Positions 47,236 to 56,005 of a stretch of DNA of 64,000 nucleotides are shown here, in pieces. Position numbers and translations under genes: made by a program. Source of the DNA: Alphaproteobacteria bacterium. Its GTDB lineage: Bacteria; Pseudomonadota; Alphaproteobacteria; Rickettsiales; SXRF01. The DNA lies in assembly GCA_025360605.1 (NCBI GenBank), contig JANYBV010000038.1, positions 200,449 through 264,448 of the forward strand, written 5' to 3'. Each line of letters begins with the position of its first letter. Positions within the stretch are counted from its first letter, which is position 1. The notes under the pieces were generated by a model that was not told the DNA's origin, made no database searches, and saw nothing but the letters and a program-made list of their open reading frames with translations.

Positions 47236-48090
47236 ATGCCTTACGCAACCCTTCCTGACAGAGGATGCCTACTTTTACGCGGCGATGATACCCTGCCTTT
47301 TTTGCAGGGGTTGGTCAGCAACGACGTGCTGCGCCTGCCGCAGGCGGGCCTCATCTATACGGCGATGCTAACCCCACAGGGAAAATTCCTGCATGATTTT
47401 TTCTTGCTGTGGCAGGGGGATGGCGTGCTGGTGGATGTAGAAAAATCACGGATGGCGGAATTGCAGCAACGGCTTTTGAAGTATCGTTTGCGTTCCAAAG
47501 TAACGATAGAGGCGCTGGATGAAGCGCACGGCGTAACAGTGGTGTGGGGCGAACCTGACAGTGAGGTTATGGCATCCCTGTTTCATGATCCGCGCATTCC
47601 GGCGCTCGGCTGGCGTTTGATTGGCGAGCATGCGAAAGCGCTGGCGTGGTGCCGGCAGCAGTCTATCGCCCCCTCTTCCGCTGATGCGTATGATCTGCAC
47701 CGCCTGACTCTCGGGGTGCCTGAAGGTGGACGCGATATGATTCCCGAGAAATCGTTTTTGTTGCCGTTTGGCATGGAATATTTGCATGGAGTCGATTTTA
47801 AAAAAGGCTGTTATGTCGGGCAGGAAGTCACCGCGCGCAGCAAGCATCTTGGACAGATTCGCAAGCATATTTTTCAGGTGGAAGCGCTGGATGGCACGCT
47901 TCCGGCCAGCGGCACCCCGCTGCATACCGGCGATACACTGGTGGGTGAATTACTATCGGTCCATGGGGCGGTGGGATTGGCGATGTTGCAGGCGGAAGCC
48001 GTTGAAAAAGCACAGGCACTTTCTCAGGATATTCGCTGCAACCAGCAGCGTGTAAAAATACGATCTCCTGAATGGCTAACATTCTCTTAA
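47236..48090 (+). CDS. ygfZ: Folate-binding YgfZ/CAF17-family protein
   Basis: Tetrahydrofolate-dependent factor that supports certain iron-sulfur enzymes (MiaB, radical-SAM enzymes). The signature KGCYVGQE spans 190-197 with the conserved cysteine C192. GLVSNDV at about 25-31 and TPQGKFLHDFFL at about 46-57 are also typical. 284 residues. It is divergent from the glycan operon. Biotin synthase, elsewhere in the window, is an enzyme class that benefits from this protein. Confidence 0.92.
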   Translation: MPYATLPDRGCLLLRGDDTLPFLQGLVSNDVLRLPQAGLIYTAMLTPQGKFLHDFFLLWQGDGVLVDVEKSRMAELQQRLLKYRLRSKVTIEALDEAHGVTVVWGEPDSEVMASLFHDPRIPALGWRLIGEHAKALAWCRQQSIAPSSADAYDLHRLTLGVPEGGRDMIPEKSFLLPFGMEYLHGVDFKKGCYVGQEVTARSKHLGQIRKHIFQVEALDGTLPASGTPLHTGDTLVGELLSVHGAVGLAMLQAEAVEKAQALSQDIRCNQQRVKIRSPEWLTFS

Positions 48091-48167
48091 GGCCATGGCA
48101 TTAAAGATAAAAAAATGATGATGGGAATAGCTGTTCTTTTGTTCTTAAAAACGTTATAATGGTAGCT

Positions 48168-48755
48168 ATGATTCCAAGCGCCACATTCCCCACGGATACT
48201 CATGGCACGCTCGCAGGCCACTTGCTGATTGCAACGTCTGTGGTTCAGGACTCCTGCTTTGCCCGTTCGGTCATTTATCTCTGTGCGCATAATGAAACCG
48301 GTGCGATGGGAATTATTGTCAATTACCCCGTTGAAAATATCGGTATACGCGACATTTTCGAACAGCTCGATATTGATACCGAAAAATCCGTCCGCGATAT
48401 TCCGATTCATTTCGGTGGTCCGGTGGAAGCGAACCGCGGGTTCGTGGTTCACAGCTCCGACTACGATACGGAAGACAGCCTCATCAGTAAGGACGGCATT
48501 ACGGTAACAGCCAGCATTTCCATTTTACAGGAATTGGCGCAAGGCAATGGCCCTGCCAAGGGTATGCTCGTGCTTGGGTATGCCGGATGGTCCCCCGGTC
48601 AGCTGGAAGCGGAAATTGAAGGGGGTAGCTGGATTGTGGTGCCTGCCAGCACGCAGCTGGTGTTCGACAGTAATAACGAAGGCAAATGGAATTCGGCCAT
48701 TTCCTCGCTCGGCATCGACATGGGGCATTTCTCCACCGTCGTTGGTCACGCGTAG
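48168..48755 (+). CDS. yqgE: YqgE/AlgH family protein (UPF0301)
   Basis: 195 residues. Family pattern: LAGHLLIATSVVQDSCFARSVIYLCAHN-like N-terminal part, GAMGIIVNYPVE, HFGGPVEANRGFVVHS in the middle, and LGYAGWSPGQLEAEI. Function not well defined. I use the ATG at 48168 because a TATAAT (48155-48160) overlaps the earlier ATG at 48159, which would make the earlier start unlikely and the message nearly leaderless. It is convergent with aat, 3 nt apart. Confidence 0.88.
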   Translation: MIPSATFPTDTHGTLAGHLLIATSVVQDSCFARSVIYLCAHNETGAMGIIVNYPVENIGIRDIFEQLDIDTEKSVRDIPIHFGGPVEANRGFVVHSSDYDTEDSLISKDGITVTASISILQELAQGNGPAKGMLVLGYAGWSPGQLEAEIEGGSWIVVPASTQLVFDSNNEGKWNSAISSLGIDMGHFSTVVGHA

Positions 48756-48758
48756 TTT

Positions 48759-49367
48759 TTAAAACACATCTTCCACCACCACTCCAAGTGCTTCGCGTAA
48801 TTTCCCCAGATAGTCTTTGCGTGGAATTTCCACGACTCCGAATTGCTTGAGATGGTCATTGACGAACTGCGTGTCGAGTAGCTGGTAGCCCCCTTTTTGT
48901 AAGAGTTCCATCAGATGCACCAGCGCAATGCGGCTGGCGTTGGTCTGCGTTGAAAACATGCTTTCGCCAAAAAACGCGCCGCCGAGTGCAACGCCGTATA
49001 AACCACCTGCGAGTGTTGTGCCTTTCCAGCATTCGACACTGTGGGCATATCCCCTCTCCCATAATTCACAGTACAGGCGGATGATGGCAGGATTAATCCA
49101 TGTGTCCTTGCGGGATTCATTGATTGTTGCGCAGGCGTTGATAACCTCGGGAAAAGCCTGATTGGTGGTAATGGTAAACGGTTGTTTGCGCATGGCCTTG
49201 GCAAGGCTTTGCGGCACGTGAAAACTATCCAGCGGGAGGATGCCTCGCTTTTCCGGATAAAACCAGTGTATCTCTTCATCCTCATGGTTCATCGCCATCG
49301 GGAAGTAGCCATTAGCATAGGCATTGAGCAGGAAATCCCAGCTGAGTTTTTTCTCGTCCGTGGGCAT
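48759..49367 (-). CDS. aat: Leucyl/phenylalanyl-tRNA–protein transferase
   Basis: Adds Leu or Phe to N-terminal Arg/Lys of proteins, marking them for ClpS/ClpAP (N-degron pathway). Family motifs: ANGYFPMA near 17-24, WFYPEKRGILPLDSFHVPQS near 35-54, the WERGYAHSVECW and LAGGLYGVALGGAFFGESMFS segments. 202 residues from the ATG at 49367, which overlaps the TAA of the upstream gene (TAATG); upstream extension is rejected. Somewhat short at the N-terminus compared with E. coli Aat. Confidence 0.94.
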   Translation of the reverse strand: MPTDEKKLSWDFLLNAYANGYFPMAMNHEDEEIHWFYPEKRGILPLDSFHVPQSLAKAMRKQPFTITTNQAFPEVINACATINESRKDTWINPAIIRLYCELWERGYAHSVECWKGTTLAGGLYGVALGGAFFGESMFSTQTNASRIALVHLMELLQKGGYQLLDTQFVNDHLKQFGVVEIPRKDYLGKLREALGVVVEDVF

Positions 49368-50047
49368 TACAGGCGGTCGGGAAAATCGCTGATGATACCG
49401 TCCACACCCAATAGCTTTGCTTTGGCAATATCGGCAGGCGTGTTGACGGTCCATGTGAACACTTTGAGTTTACGCCTGTGCGCATCATCCACCAGTGCTT
49501 GCGAGATGTGATGGATGCAGGGATTTAATGTGCCTGCCCCCGCATCGTCGGCCATGGCGGCAAGGCTGATGGGCACGCATACCATCAAGGCGCAGGTGCG
49601 GATATCGTTGTTGGCTTTGCGGGCGGCATCGATCTGGAAATGATCGAACGAGCACAGGTAAAACTGTTCGTAGCTCCAGCCTTCATGCTTCACATAATGC
49701 GTCACCAGCTCCACCACCGGCATGGTGGCGTGCTGTGCCTTCAACTCGATGAACAGGCGGCAGCGCTTGTCCACCATGTCGAATACGTTGCGAAGTGAGG
49801 GAATTTTTTCGCCCTTCCCCGCATCGAATTCCTGCAATTCCTTTACGCTATAGTCGCACACATTGCCTGTGCCGTTGGTGGTGCGTTCGAGAGTTTCATC
49901 GTGGATGATCACCGGCTCGCCGTCTTTGCTCATCTGCACGTCAAATTCAAACCCGTGGACGCGCAGTTCAAGTGCCTTGCGCATCGATAGCAGCGTATTT
50001 TCCGGTGCGTAGCCGCAGGCCCCGCGATGGCCTATTTTCCACACCAT
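49367..50047 (-). CDS. ugpQ: Glycerophosphodiester phosphodiesterase
   Basis: Hydrolyses glycerophosphodiesters to glycerol-3-phosphate and an alcohol. GDPD motifs: H7-R8-G9 and E15-N16 (GHRGACGYAPENT), E34 and D36 (FEFDVQMSKDG), and H49 (VIIHDETLERTTNG), followed by ELKAQH. 226 residues without a signal peptide, so a cytosolic UgpQ-like enzyme. Coupled to aat by a one-base overlap. The symbol is given by similarity of size and location only. Confidence 0.9.
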   Translation of the reverse strand: MVWKIGHRGACGYAPENTLLSMRKALELRVHGFEFDVQMSKDGEPVIIHDETLERTTNGTGNVCDYSVKELQEFDAGKGEKIPSLRNVFDMVDKRCRLFIELKAQHATMPVVELVTHYVKHEGWSYEQFYLCSFDHFQIDAARKANNDIRTCALMVCVPISLAAMADDAGAGTLNPCIHHISQALVDDAHRRKLKVFTWTVNTPADIAKAKLLGVDGIISDFPDRL

Positions 50048-50109
50048 ACTATTGCCCCTGCTGCGAGCCTGCTGGCTCTCGCATGTGGCGTGGCTCAGGG
50101 CTGCATGGC

Positions 50110-50559
50110 CTACTGGCCATGTTTTCCCAACAATCCGGCCAACGCTTCCAGTGCCAGCACATAGCCGTGGCTGCCCAGCCCGCAGATGACACCCTTGGAG
50201 GCGAGCGATACATAGGAATGGTGGCGGAACTCCTCGCGGCGGAAAATGTTGGACAGATGCACCTCGATGACGGGTATTTTCAGCAGCAGTAGTGCGTCCA
50301 TGATGGCAATCGAGGTGTGGGTGTAGGCTCCGGCGTTCAGGATCAGCCCGTGGTATTTTTTACCAGCACCATGAATAATATCGATAATTTCACCTTCATG
50401 GTTGGATTGGACGCATTCCAGCGTCAGCTTCAACGCTTTGGCGGCGGTCTGGGCACGTTTCAGCACGTCGTCCAGCGTCTCATGCCCGTAAATCTCGGGT
50501 TCACGCGTGCCGAGCTGATTCAGGTTCGGGCCATTGACGAGCAATATCTTAACGGGCAT
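50110..50559 (-). CDS. aroQ: 3-Dehydroquinate dehydratase, type II
   Basis: Third step of the shikimate pathway. Type II signature [22 protein letters not shown] with catalytic Y24, the [13 protein letters not shown] segment, [14 protein letters not shown], and [18 protein letters not shown] with the catalytic histidine. 149 residues, usual size. It complements aroE at the left end of the window. Divergent from thiS. Confidence 0.95.
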   Translation of the reverse strand: MPVKILLVNGPNLNQLGTREPEIYGHETLDDVLKRAQTAAKALKLTLECVQSNHEGEIIDIIHGAGKKYHGLILNAGAYTHTSIAIMDALLLLKIPVIEVHLSNIFRREEFRHHSYVSLASKGVICGLGSHGYVLALEALAGLLGKHGQ

Positions 50560-50607
50560 AATCGCATCCTTAAATCATTAGGTTTTAACGGTTATAGTAC
50601 AATTCCG

Positions 50608-50808
50608 ATGTTAATCAAAGTCAATGGTAAGAATTGCGAATTTCCGTCGCCGCTGAATGTGTCCGCGCTTGCCGAGCAGCTGAAACTGAATACCACGCAG
50701 ATCGCGGTCGAGCGTAACCTGTCGATTGTGCCGCGTTCGCAATACGCGCAAGTGATGCTTGCAGAAGGCGACCAGATCGAGATCGTTCATTTTATTGGTG
50801 GAGGCTGA
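50608..50808 (+). CDS. thiS: Sulfur carrier protein ThiS
   Basis: 66 residues, beta-grasp ubiquitin-like protein that carries thiocarboxylate sulfur for the thiazole ring of thiamine. Begins [12 protein letters not shown] and ends in the required Gly-Gly (HFIGGG). I start at the ATG at 50608; a longer open frame runs upstream over aroQ and is a shadow. Only 2 nt separate it from thiG. No TPP riboswitch is apparent in the 48-nt aroQ–thiS gap. Confidence 0.92.
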   Translation: MLIKVNGKNCEFPSPLNVSALAEQLKLNTTQIAVERNLSIVPRSQYAQVMLAEGDQIEIVHFIGGG

Positions 50809-50810
50809 GG

Positions 50811-51602
50811 ATGCAGGCGAAAGACCCGTTACTATTGGCCGGCAAATCCTTCCAGTCGCGCCTGTTGGTTGGCACCGGACGCTATAAGGACATGCAGCAG
50901 ACGAAACAGGTGGTGGAAGCCAGCGGTGCCGAGATCGTTACGGTGGCGTTGCGCCGCATGGATTTGTCCAAAAAAGGTCAGGATTCCCTGCACGAAACCC
51001 TCAGTCCCAGCCAGTATACCTACCTGCCGAACAGTGCCGGATGTTTCACGGCAGAAGAAGCGGTGCGCACGCTTCGCCTTGCGCGTGAGATGGGCAACTG
51101 GACGCTGGTGAAGCTGGAAGTGATTGGCGACAAACAGACGCTCTATCCCGATGTCGGCGAAACATTAAAGGCTGCCGACATTCTGGTGCGCGAGGGATTT
51201 CAGGTCATGGCCTACACCACCGATGATCCGGTGGTAGCGAAAAAGCTGGAGCAGATAGGCTGTGCGGCGGTGATGCCGCTGGCTGCGCCGATCGGGTCGG
51301 GGCTGGGTATCGTCAATCCGCTCAATATCCGCATGATCGTCGAATCGCTGCGAGTGCCTGTTTTCGTGGACGCGGGCATCGGCACCGCATCGGATGCCTG
51401 CATTGCCATGGAGCTGGGATGCGCCGGTGTGTTGCTGAATACCGCACTTGCTGACGCTGAAAATCCGGTGTTGATGGCAAGTGCGATGAAGGCAGCGGTG
51501 ATTGCCGGACGGCAGGCCTTTCTGGCGGGACGCATGCCCAAACGCGACATGGCGGTGGCCAGTTCCCCCAAAGACGGCATCCTCTCCGCAGCAAGCAACT
51601 GA
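50811..51602 (+). CDS. thiG: Thiazole synthase
   Basis: Forms the thiazole phosphate of thiamine from deoxyxylulose phosphate, dehydroglycine and ThiS thiocarboxylate. TIM barrel with [10 protein letters not shown] near 18-27, [12 protein letters not shown] near 74-85, the imine lysine K101 in [16 protein letters not shown], and [17 protein letters not shown]. 263 residues. Coupled to thiS. The other thi genes are not in the window. Confidence 0.96.
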   Translation: MQAKDPLLLAGKSFQSRLLVGTGRYKDMQQTKQVVEASGAEIVTVALRRMDLSKKGQDSLHETLSPSQYTYLPNSAGCFTAEEAVRTLRLAREMGNWTLVKLEVIGDKQTLYPDVGETLKAADILVREGFQVMAYTTDDPVVAKKLEQIGCAAVMPLAAPIGSGLGIVNPLNIRMIVESLRVPVFVDAGIGTASDACIAMELGCAGVLLNTALADAENPVLMASAMKAAVIAGRQAFLAGRMPKRDMAVASSPKDGILSAASN

Positions 51603-51716
51603 TAAGACGCTTTTTTCTATCAACGGGTCGTTTACGCAGGTTGATACTTGTCATTAAATTGTCATACATAATGACTAATACCCATGTATAATAAGGAGAA
51701 AATCATTTAGGGATTT

Positions 51717-52832
51717 ATGGAACACGTGCCTAACGATCTCAGTCAGACGGACACTGTAGTGGCGCATGCCGCTCCCTCGGACTATGGGGCGCAGCAAAAC
51801 GAAATGAAGGCGATCAGTTCGTTTGACTGGTTCAGCAAGAAAATGCTTCCCAGCCTGCTGCAAGTTACGGCGATTATTGCCGTGGCGGCGATCGGTATGT
51901 TTGGCAGTTTGCCAGCTACGATTGCTGCTGGTGTAGGTATGCTGGGATTCGAGCTTGTCCGCGCCCATATCAACAATAAAGCCGACTTGAACCGTGAACT
52001 GGTTCTTTATCACAAAGAAATCGCTCATGCTGTTGGGAAATCGCCGTTCGAAACACTGACGATTGCGGATATGCGCCATGCCGCCGACGAAAAAATGGTC
52101 GGTGATAATGCGATCAAACCACTTAAGCTGGAGCTCGAACACTTAGCGTACCGTGGCCGCTACAATTTCCTGATGGCGGGCGTGCGGGCGTTGGTAACTA
52201 TCGGCGGTGCTGTTGCCCTGCAGGGCATGATGGCACCTGCCAAAGCGGCCTTGGAAGCCGGAAACGGCTGGACGACTTTGGCGGGTAGCGCTTTTTGGCC
52301 GCTGACGGGTACGTTGGGTGCCGTGACCGGTGCGACTATCGGGATCGAAACCATGGGTAAAAAATATTTCGACAGCCATGAGCCGCTGACGGTTTATCAT
52401 GAGCTGACGCAGTTGCAGGATTTGACTAAGAAACAGCAACTGGCTCCGGAGCCGGTGTTTGCGGTTATCGTCAAGCTGGATAAGGAGCTGGCTAAAGATA
52501 TACAGGACCATCTGGGCAAGCCGTATGCCGAGCTGTCGTACCGCAATAAAACCCGCGTGATGCAGGCTTGCGAAAGCAGGACGCATGCGCAGGCGCTGAC
52601 CGAGGCTATCAACAATGATGTGTTACCGGTGACGTCCATTGCTATGTCGGCCTGCCACCAGATGGACTGGGTCGAATTTGAGCGCAACAAGGAAACAAAA
52701 GATAACGGGCTCGTGCAACAACCCGCGGCGCAACTGGGCGTTTCGATGGTTCAGGACAAATCGTTCGTGGCTGATCTGGCCAAGCAACGTAGCATCAAGG
52801 CACAAGCACTGTCCGAACACTATCTTTCCTGA
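51717..52832 (+). CDS. Hypothetical protein with paired membrane segments
   Basis: 371 residues, not recognised. After a polar N-terminal stretch (about 1-38) come two close hydrophobic stretches (about 44-62 and 65-80), a charged segment (KSPFETLTIADMRHAADEKMVGD), another pair of Gly/Ala-rich hydrophobic stretches (about 150-172 and 185-205), then a mostly helical soluble C-terminal half. The upstream sequence has TATAAT at about 51690 and an AAGGAG close behind, but the ATG is about 20 nt further, so the start may be different. It ends before a long hairpin. Function unknown. Confidence 0.65.
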   Translation: MEHVPNDLSQTDTVVAHAAPSDYGAQQNEMKAISSFDWFSKKMLPSLLQVTAIIAVAAIGMFGSLPATIAAGVGMLGFELVRAHINNKADLNRELVLYHKEIAHAVGKSPFETLTIADMRHAADEKMVGDNAIKPLKLELEHLAYRGRYNFLMAGVRALVTIGGAVALQGMMAPAKAALEAGNGWTTLAGSAFWPLTGTLGAVTGATIGIETMGKKYFDSHEPLTVYHELTQLQDLTKKQQLAPEPVFAVIVKLDKELAKDIQDHLGKPYAELSYRNKTRVMQACESRTHAQALTEAINNDVLPVTSIAMSACHQMDWVEFERNKETKDNGLVQQPAAQLGVSMVQDKSFVADLAKQRSIKAQALSEHYLS

Positions 52833-52850
52833 TTGACTGCTATAATGACG

Positions 52851-52903
52851 AAGGGCCACACTTGCTTGCATCCTTGGTAAGGATGGTTGCGAGTGTGGCC
52901 CTT
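52851..52903. terminator. Very long hairpin between convergent genes
   Basis: The arm at 52851-52875 pairs with 52879-52903 around a GGT loop. The outer 12 bp (AAGGGCCACACT / AGTGTGGCCCTT) and inner 6 bp (ATCCTT / AAGGAT) are perfect; the stretch between is imperfect. It lies between the 371-residue gene (plus) and the 83-residue gene (minus). There is no T-run on either side, so it may be a barrier or RNA-processing element rather than a standard terminator. Confidence 0.55.
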
Positions 52904-52924
52904 GCGTTGGGCGGTTGATTCATC

Positions 52925-53176
52925 TTAGAACCATTTCATCTGCGAGCAGACGATGCCGACCTGAAGGCCGACGTTGACGATGGTGGCGAGTCCGACGACC
53001 CACTTGTACACCTTCATCCGCCACGCCCGATCCTCGAGGAAGGCCCACGACTGCTCGTGGTCCTTGAGGGTCTTGCGCGAGCTCTCTTCACCCTGACGAA
53101 CGACCGCTTCGATCCAGAGGATCATGGCGGACGCGAGCAGGGGCAGAATGAACCAATCCATCACCAGGTTAGACAC
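52925..53176 (-). CDS. Small two-helix membrane protein with structured leader
   Basis: 83 residues from a GTG at 53176 with a strong CAGGAG ribosome binding site 6 nt away; the open frame continues upstream but lacks that support. Hydrophobic helix 1 at about 6-20 (WFILPLLASAMILWI), a charged middle (RQGEESSRKTLKDHEQSWAFLEDRAWRMK), and helix 2 at about 55-77. No known family recognised. GC content and codon choice look higher in G/C than the neighbours. It has its own strong promoter and a roughly 120-nt leader with three hairpins, so expression is probably controlled post-transcriptionally. Role unknown. Confidence 0.65.
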   Translation of the reverse strand: MSNLVMDWFILPLLASAMILWIEAVVRQGEESSRKTLKDHEQSWAFLEDRAWRMKVYKWVVGLATIVNVGLQVGIVCSQMKWF

Positions 53177-53180
53177 GACC

Positions 53181-53203
53181 GACTCCTGAAACAGGGGACA
53201 GTC
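53181..53203 (-). promoter_or_regulatory. Leader hairpin hiding the Shine-Dalgarno of the 83-residue gene
   Basis: On the plus strand GACT (53181-53184) pairs with AGTC (53200-53203), and CCTG (53185-53188) with CAGG (53192-53195), with GGAC bulged. The ribosome binding site CAGGAG (complement of 53183-53188) is wholly within the paired part, 6 nt from the GTG. Opening this hairpin would be needed for translation. Confidence 0.5.
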
Positions 53204-53211
53204 ACACCGGC

Positions 53212-53264
53212 ACTTACGATAGTAAGTCTGGACCCTTGTCAGCGATAGCTGAACAGAGGGATCC
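53212..53264 (-). ncRNA. Twin hairpins with identical UAUC loops in the leader
   Basis: On the transcribed (minus) sense, two neighbouring hairpins each have a UAUC tetraloop: ACTTAC/GTAAGT around 53218-53221 (positions 53212-53227) and TCAGC/GCTGA around 53244-53247 (53239-53252). The second is extended outward to 53230-53264 by TGT, CCCT and GGA pairs with single bulges. Together with the hairpin over the ribosome binding site this resembles a riboswitch or protein-binding leader; I do not recognise it as a known class. Confidence 0.5.
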
Positions 53265-53301
53265 AGCGAAGCCGAAGTGAACAAGGATTAGAAACAGGTT
53301 T

Positions 53302-53330
53302 ATTGTACAGGAAAAATGGTTAATTTTCAA
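53302..53330 (-). promoter_or_regulatory. Sigma-70-type promoter for the 83-residue gene
   Basis: On the minus strand TTGAAA (53330-53325), a 17-nt spacer and TACAAT (53307-53302), a near-consensus promoter. The predicted start is about 53295, which gives a leader of about 120 nt before the GTG at 53176 holding the hairpins described. Nothing else in this 275-nt gap looks coding. Confidence 0.68.
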
Positions 53331-53452
53331 TGCTGGCCATTATTGGGGCAAAAGCAATTATTCCTTTTAAATCAATTGACTAAATGGAATATTGCATTGT
53401 CACACGCGGCTTCACACGTCCGTCATGACACATCAGGAGATTAAGAAAGGCA

Positions 53453-54508
<1,056 letters not shown>

Positions 54509-54574
54509 CTATTATTATGCTGATCCATTTGTAGCGCGCTTCCCCGATAAGGCAAGAAAAAATCGCGAAAATTT

Positions 54575-55999
54575 TTATTTAGAAATCGACGGATGGTAAA
54601 TATGGACTGCGGAGAAAATAATGGGCCAGCCCCATTGAGTCAGGGTGAATATGAGTGAGAAAAAAGCCATATTCGCCAGCATAAAAAACCCCGCGTTTGC
54701 AAGCATGACAGAGCGTTTTTCGCTATAGAGGCGCGACAGGATATTTCCATAGGCAGCGGCGATAAGTACGACTATGACGTATATGTAGCGGGCGCTGGCC
54801 TGAGACGATACGGGCACCAGAATGCGTGCGCCCATCACCATGAAAACGCACGACAGCGTGGTTAACAGTAATGCAAGCAGCGGAATATCGCTGCGGATTT
54901 TTTTGCGGTCGGTCACTATCAGCATGCCCATGCATCCAAGATATATCAAGAACATAAAGCTCAGAATGGGTGCCAGCTCCATGACATTGTTATGATAGGA
55001 GTGATCACCGAACATCAGTGTTTTAAGCAGTACGTTCAGGAAGTGATGGGCTGGCTCACAGGTGTTTTCAAAACACATAAAGGGCTGATCGATAAATGCC
55101 CTGTATTTGAAAACCAAAAAATCAGCAGGAGTATTGGTAACGTTTTCCAGCGTTCCGACATAGCTTTCGTCGCGGTTAATTAACCATTTAATGTCGTTGC
55201 CTTCATGCGCTCGCCAGTAATAAATACGGCCAAAATTGATGGAAAGACAAACGGCCATGACCACAAGCCCCACGACTACCGGACGTGAGCGTAACTGAGG
55301 TAATGTTATTTTTTTCGTAAGCCATTGATGCGTTACCGCCATCAGCAGCATGAACAGCATAAACATGCCGGAACTTTTAGAGGCCATGCCAAGGCCTGCC
55401 AGTGCGATGGCCCATCCGAGGGTGCGCAGGTGCTGGGTTTTAAGCCATGTCGTTAGGCAATGGACAAACCCGCAGGAAAAAAAGAACAGAGCAATATCGT
55501 TGTTCATCTTAACGCTGGTCGCTGTGGCTACGGGCCAGAACAGCACCATTATCAGGCAGGCATAATATACGCGTTTCTGAGGGACGAATTGCCGCAGTAT
55601 CAGGCCTGAAAACAACAGTCCTCCATAGTAAAAAAATAAGGAAGCAATGCGGCCACAATAGAGCTTTGCTCCCCCCAATGACTTGCCAGCGAGTTCAAAT
55701 AATGCAGCGGTTACATAATATAGAGGCGGTTGTTGTTCTTGCCACCCAAGCGGCGGCGGGATGTGATGCGTATCAACAATGGAGGTCATATATCCGATAT
55801 GACCCCCGATATCGTTGGCAAACTGGAATGGGCTAGTGGTGGCGAATTGTATAAAGCTGCACGCTAAAGCTACCAGATAAAGGGTGATGGTAGCGCGGTC
55901 AAAGGCCAGCTTATGCAAAGTAAAATCCAGCAGGCCTGCGAGGCAGCAGAAAATTGTTATGAGCTGGCCAAGGGTGAATAGCTCGTGGACAGGTGCCAT
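54575..55999 (-). CDS. Polytopic GT-C-like membrane protein
   Basis: 474 residues, about ten to twelve hydrophobic segments. The first periplasmic loop contains NDIGGHIGYMTSIVDTHHIP with acidic and His residues, then WQEQQPPLYYVTAALFEL, the (H/Q)PPLYY pattern common in GT39/GT83-type glycosyltransferases that use polyprenyl-phosphate sugars. Acceptor unknown. It begins 6 nt after the leuA stop, so it is on the leuA message, a surprising coupling with amino acid synthesis. Confidence 0.68.
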   Translation of the reverse strand: MAPVHELFTLGQLITIFCCLAGLLDFTLHKLAFDRATITLYLVALACSFIQFATTSPFQFANDIGGHIGYMTSIVDTHHIPPPLGWQEQQPPLYYVTAALFELAGKSLGGAKLYCGRIASLFFYYGGLLFSGLILRQFVPQKRVYYACLIMVLFWPVATATSVKMNNDIALFFFSCGFVHCLTTWLKTQHLRTLGWAIALAGLGMASKSSGMFMLFMLLMAVTHQWLTKKITLPQLRSRPVVVGLVVMAVCLSINFGRIYYWRAHEGNDIKWLINRDESYVGTLENVTNTPADFLVFKYRAFIDQPFMCFENTCEPAHHFLNVLLKTLMFGDHSYHNNVMELAPILSFMFLIYLGCMGMLIVTDRKKIRSDIPLLALLLTTLSCVFMVMGARILVPVSSQASARYIYVIVVLIAAAYGNILSRLYSEKRSVMLANAGFFMLANMAFFSLIFTLTQWGWPIIFSAVHIYHPSISK

Positions 56000-56005
56000 A
56001 GTGGT

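Noticed and set aside
50560-50607. TPP riboswitch upstream of thiS
   Set aside because: The gap is only 48 nt and shows no TPP-riboswitch core; too short for the fold.
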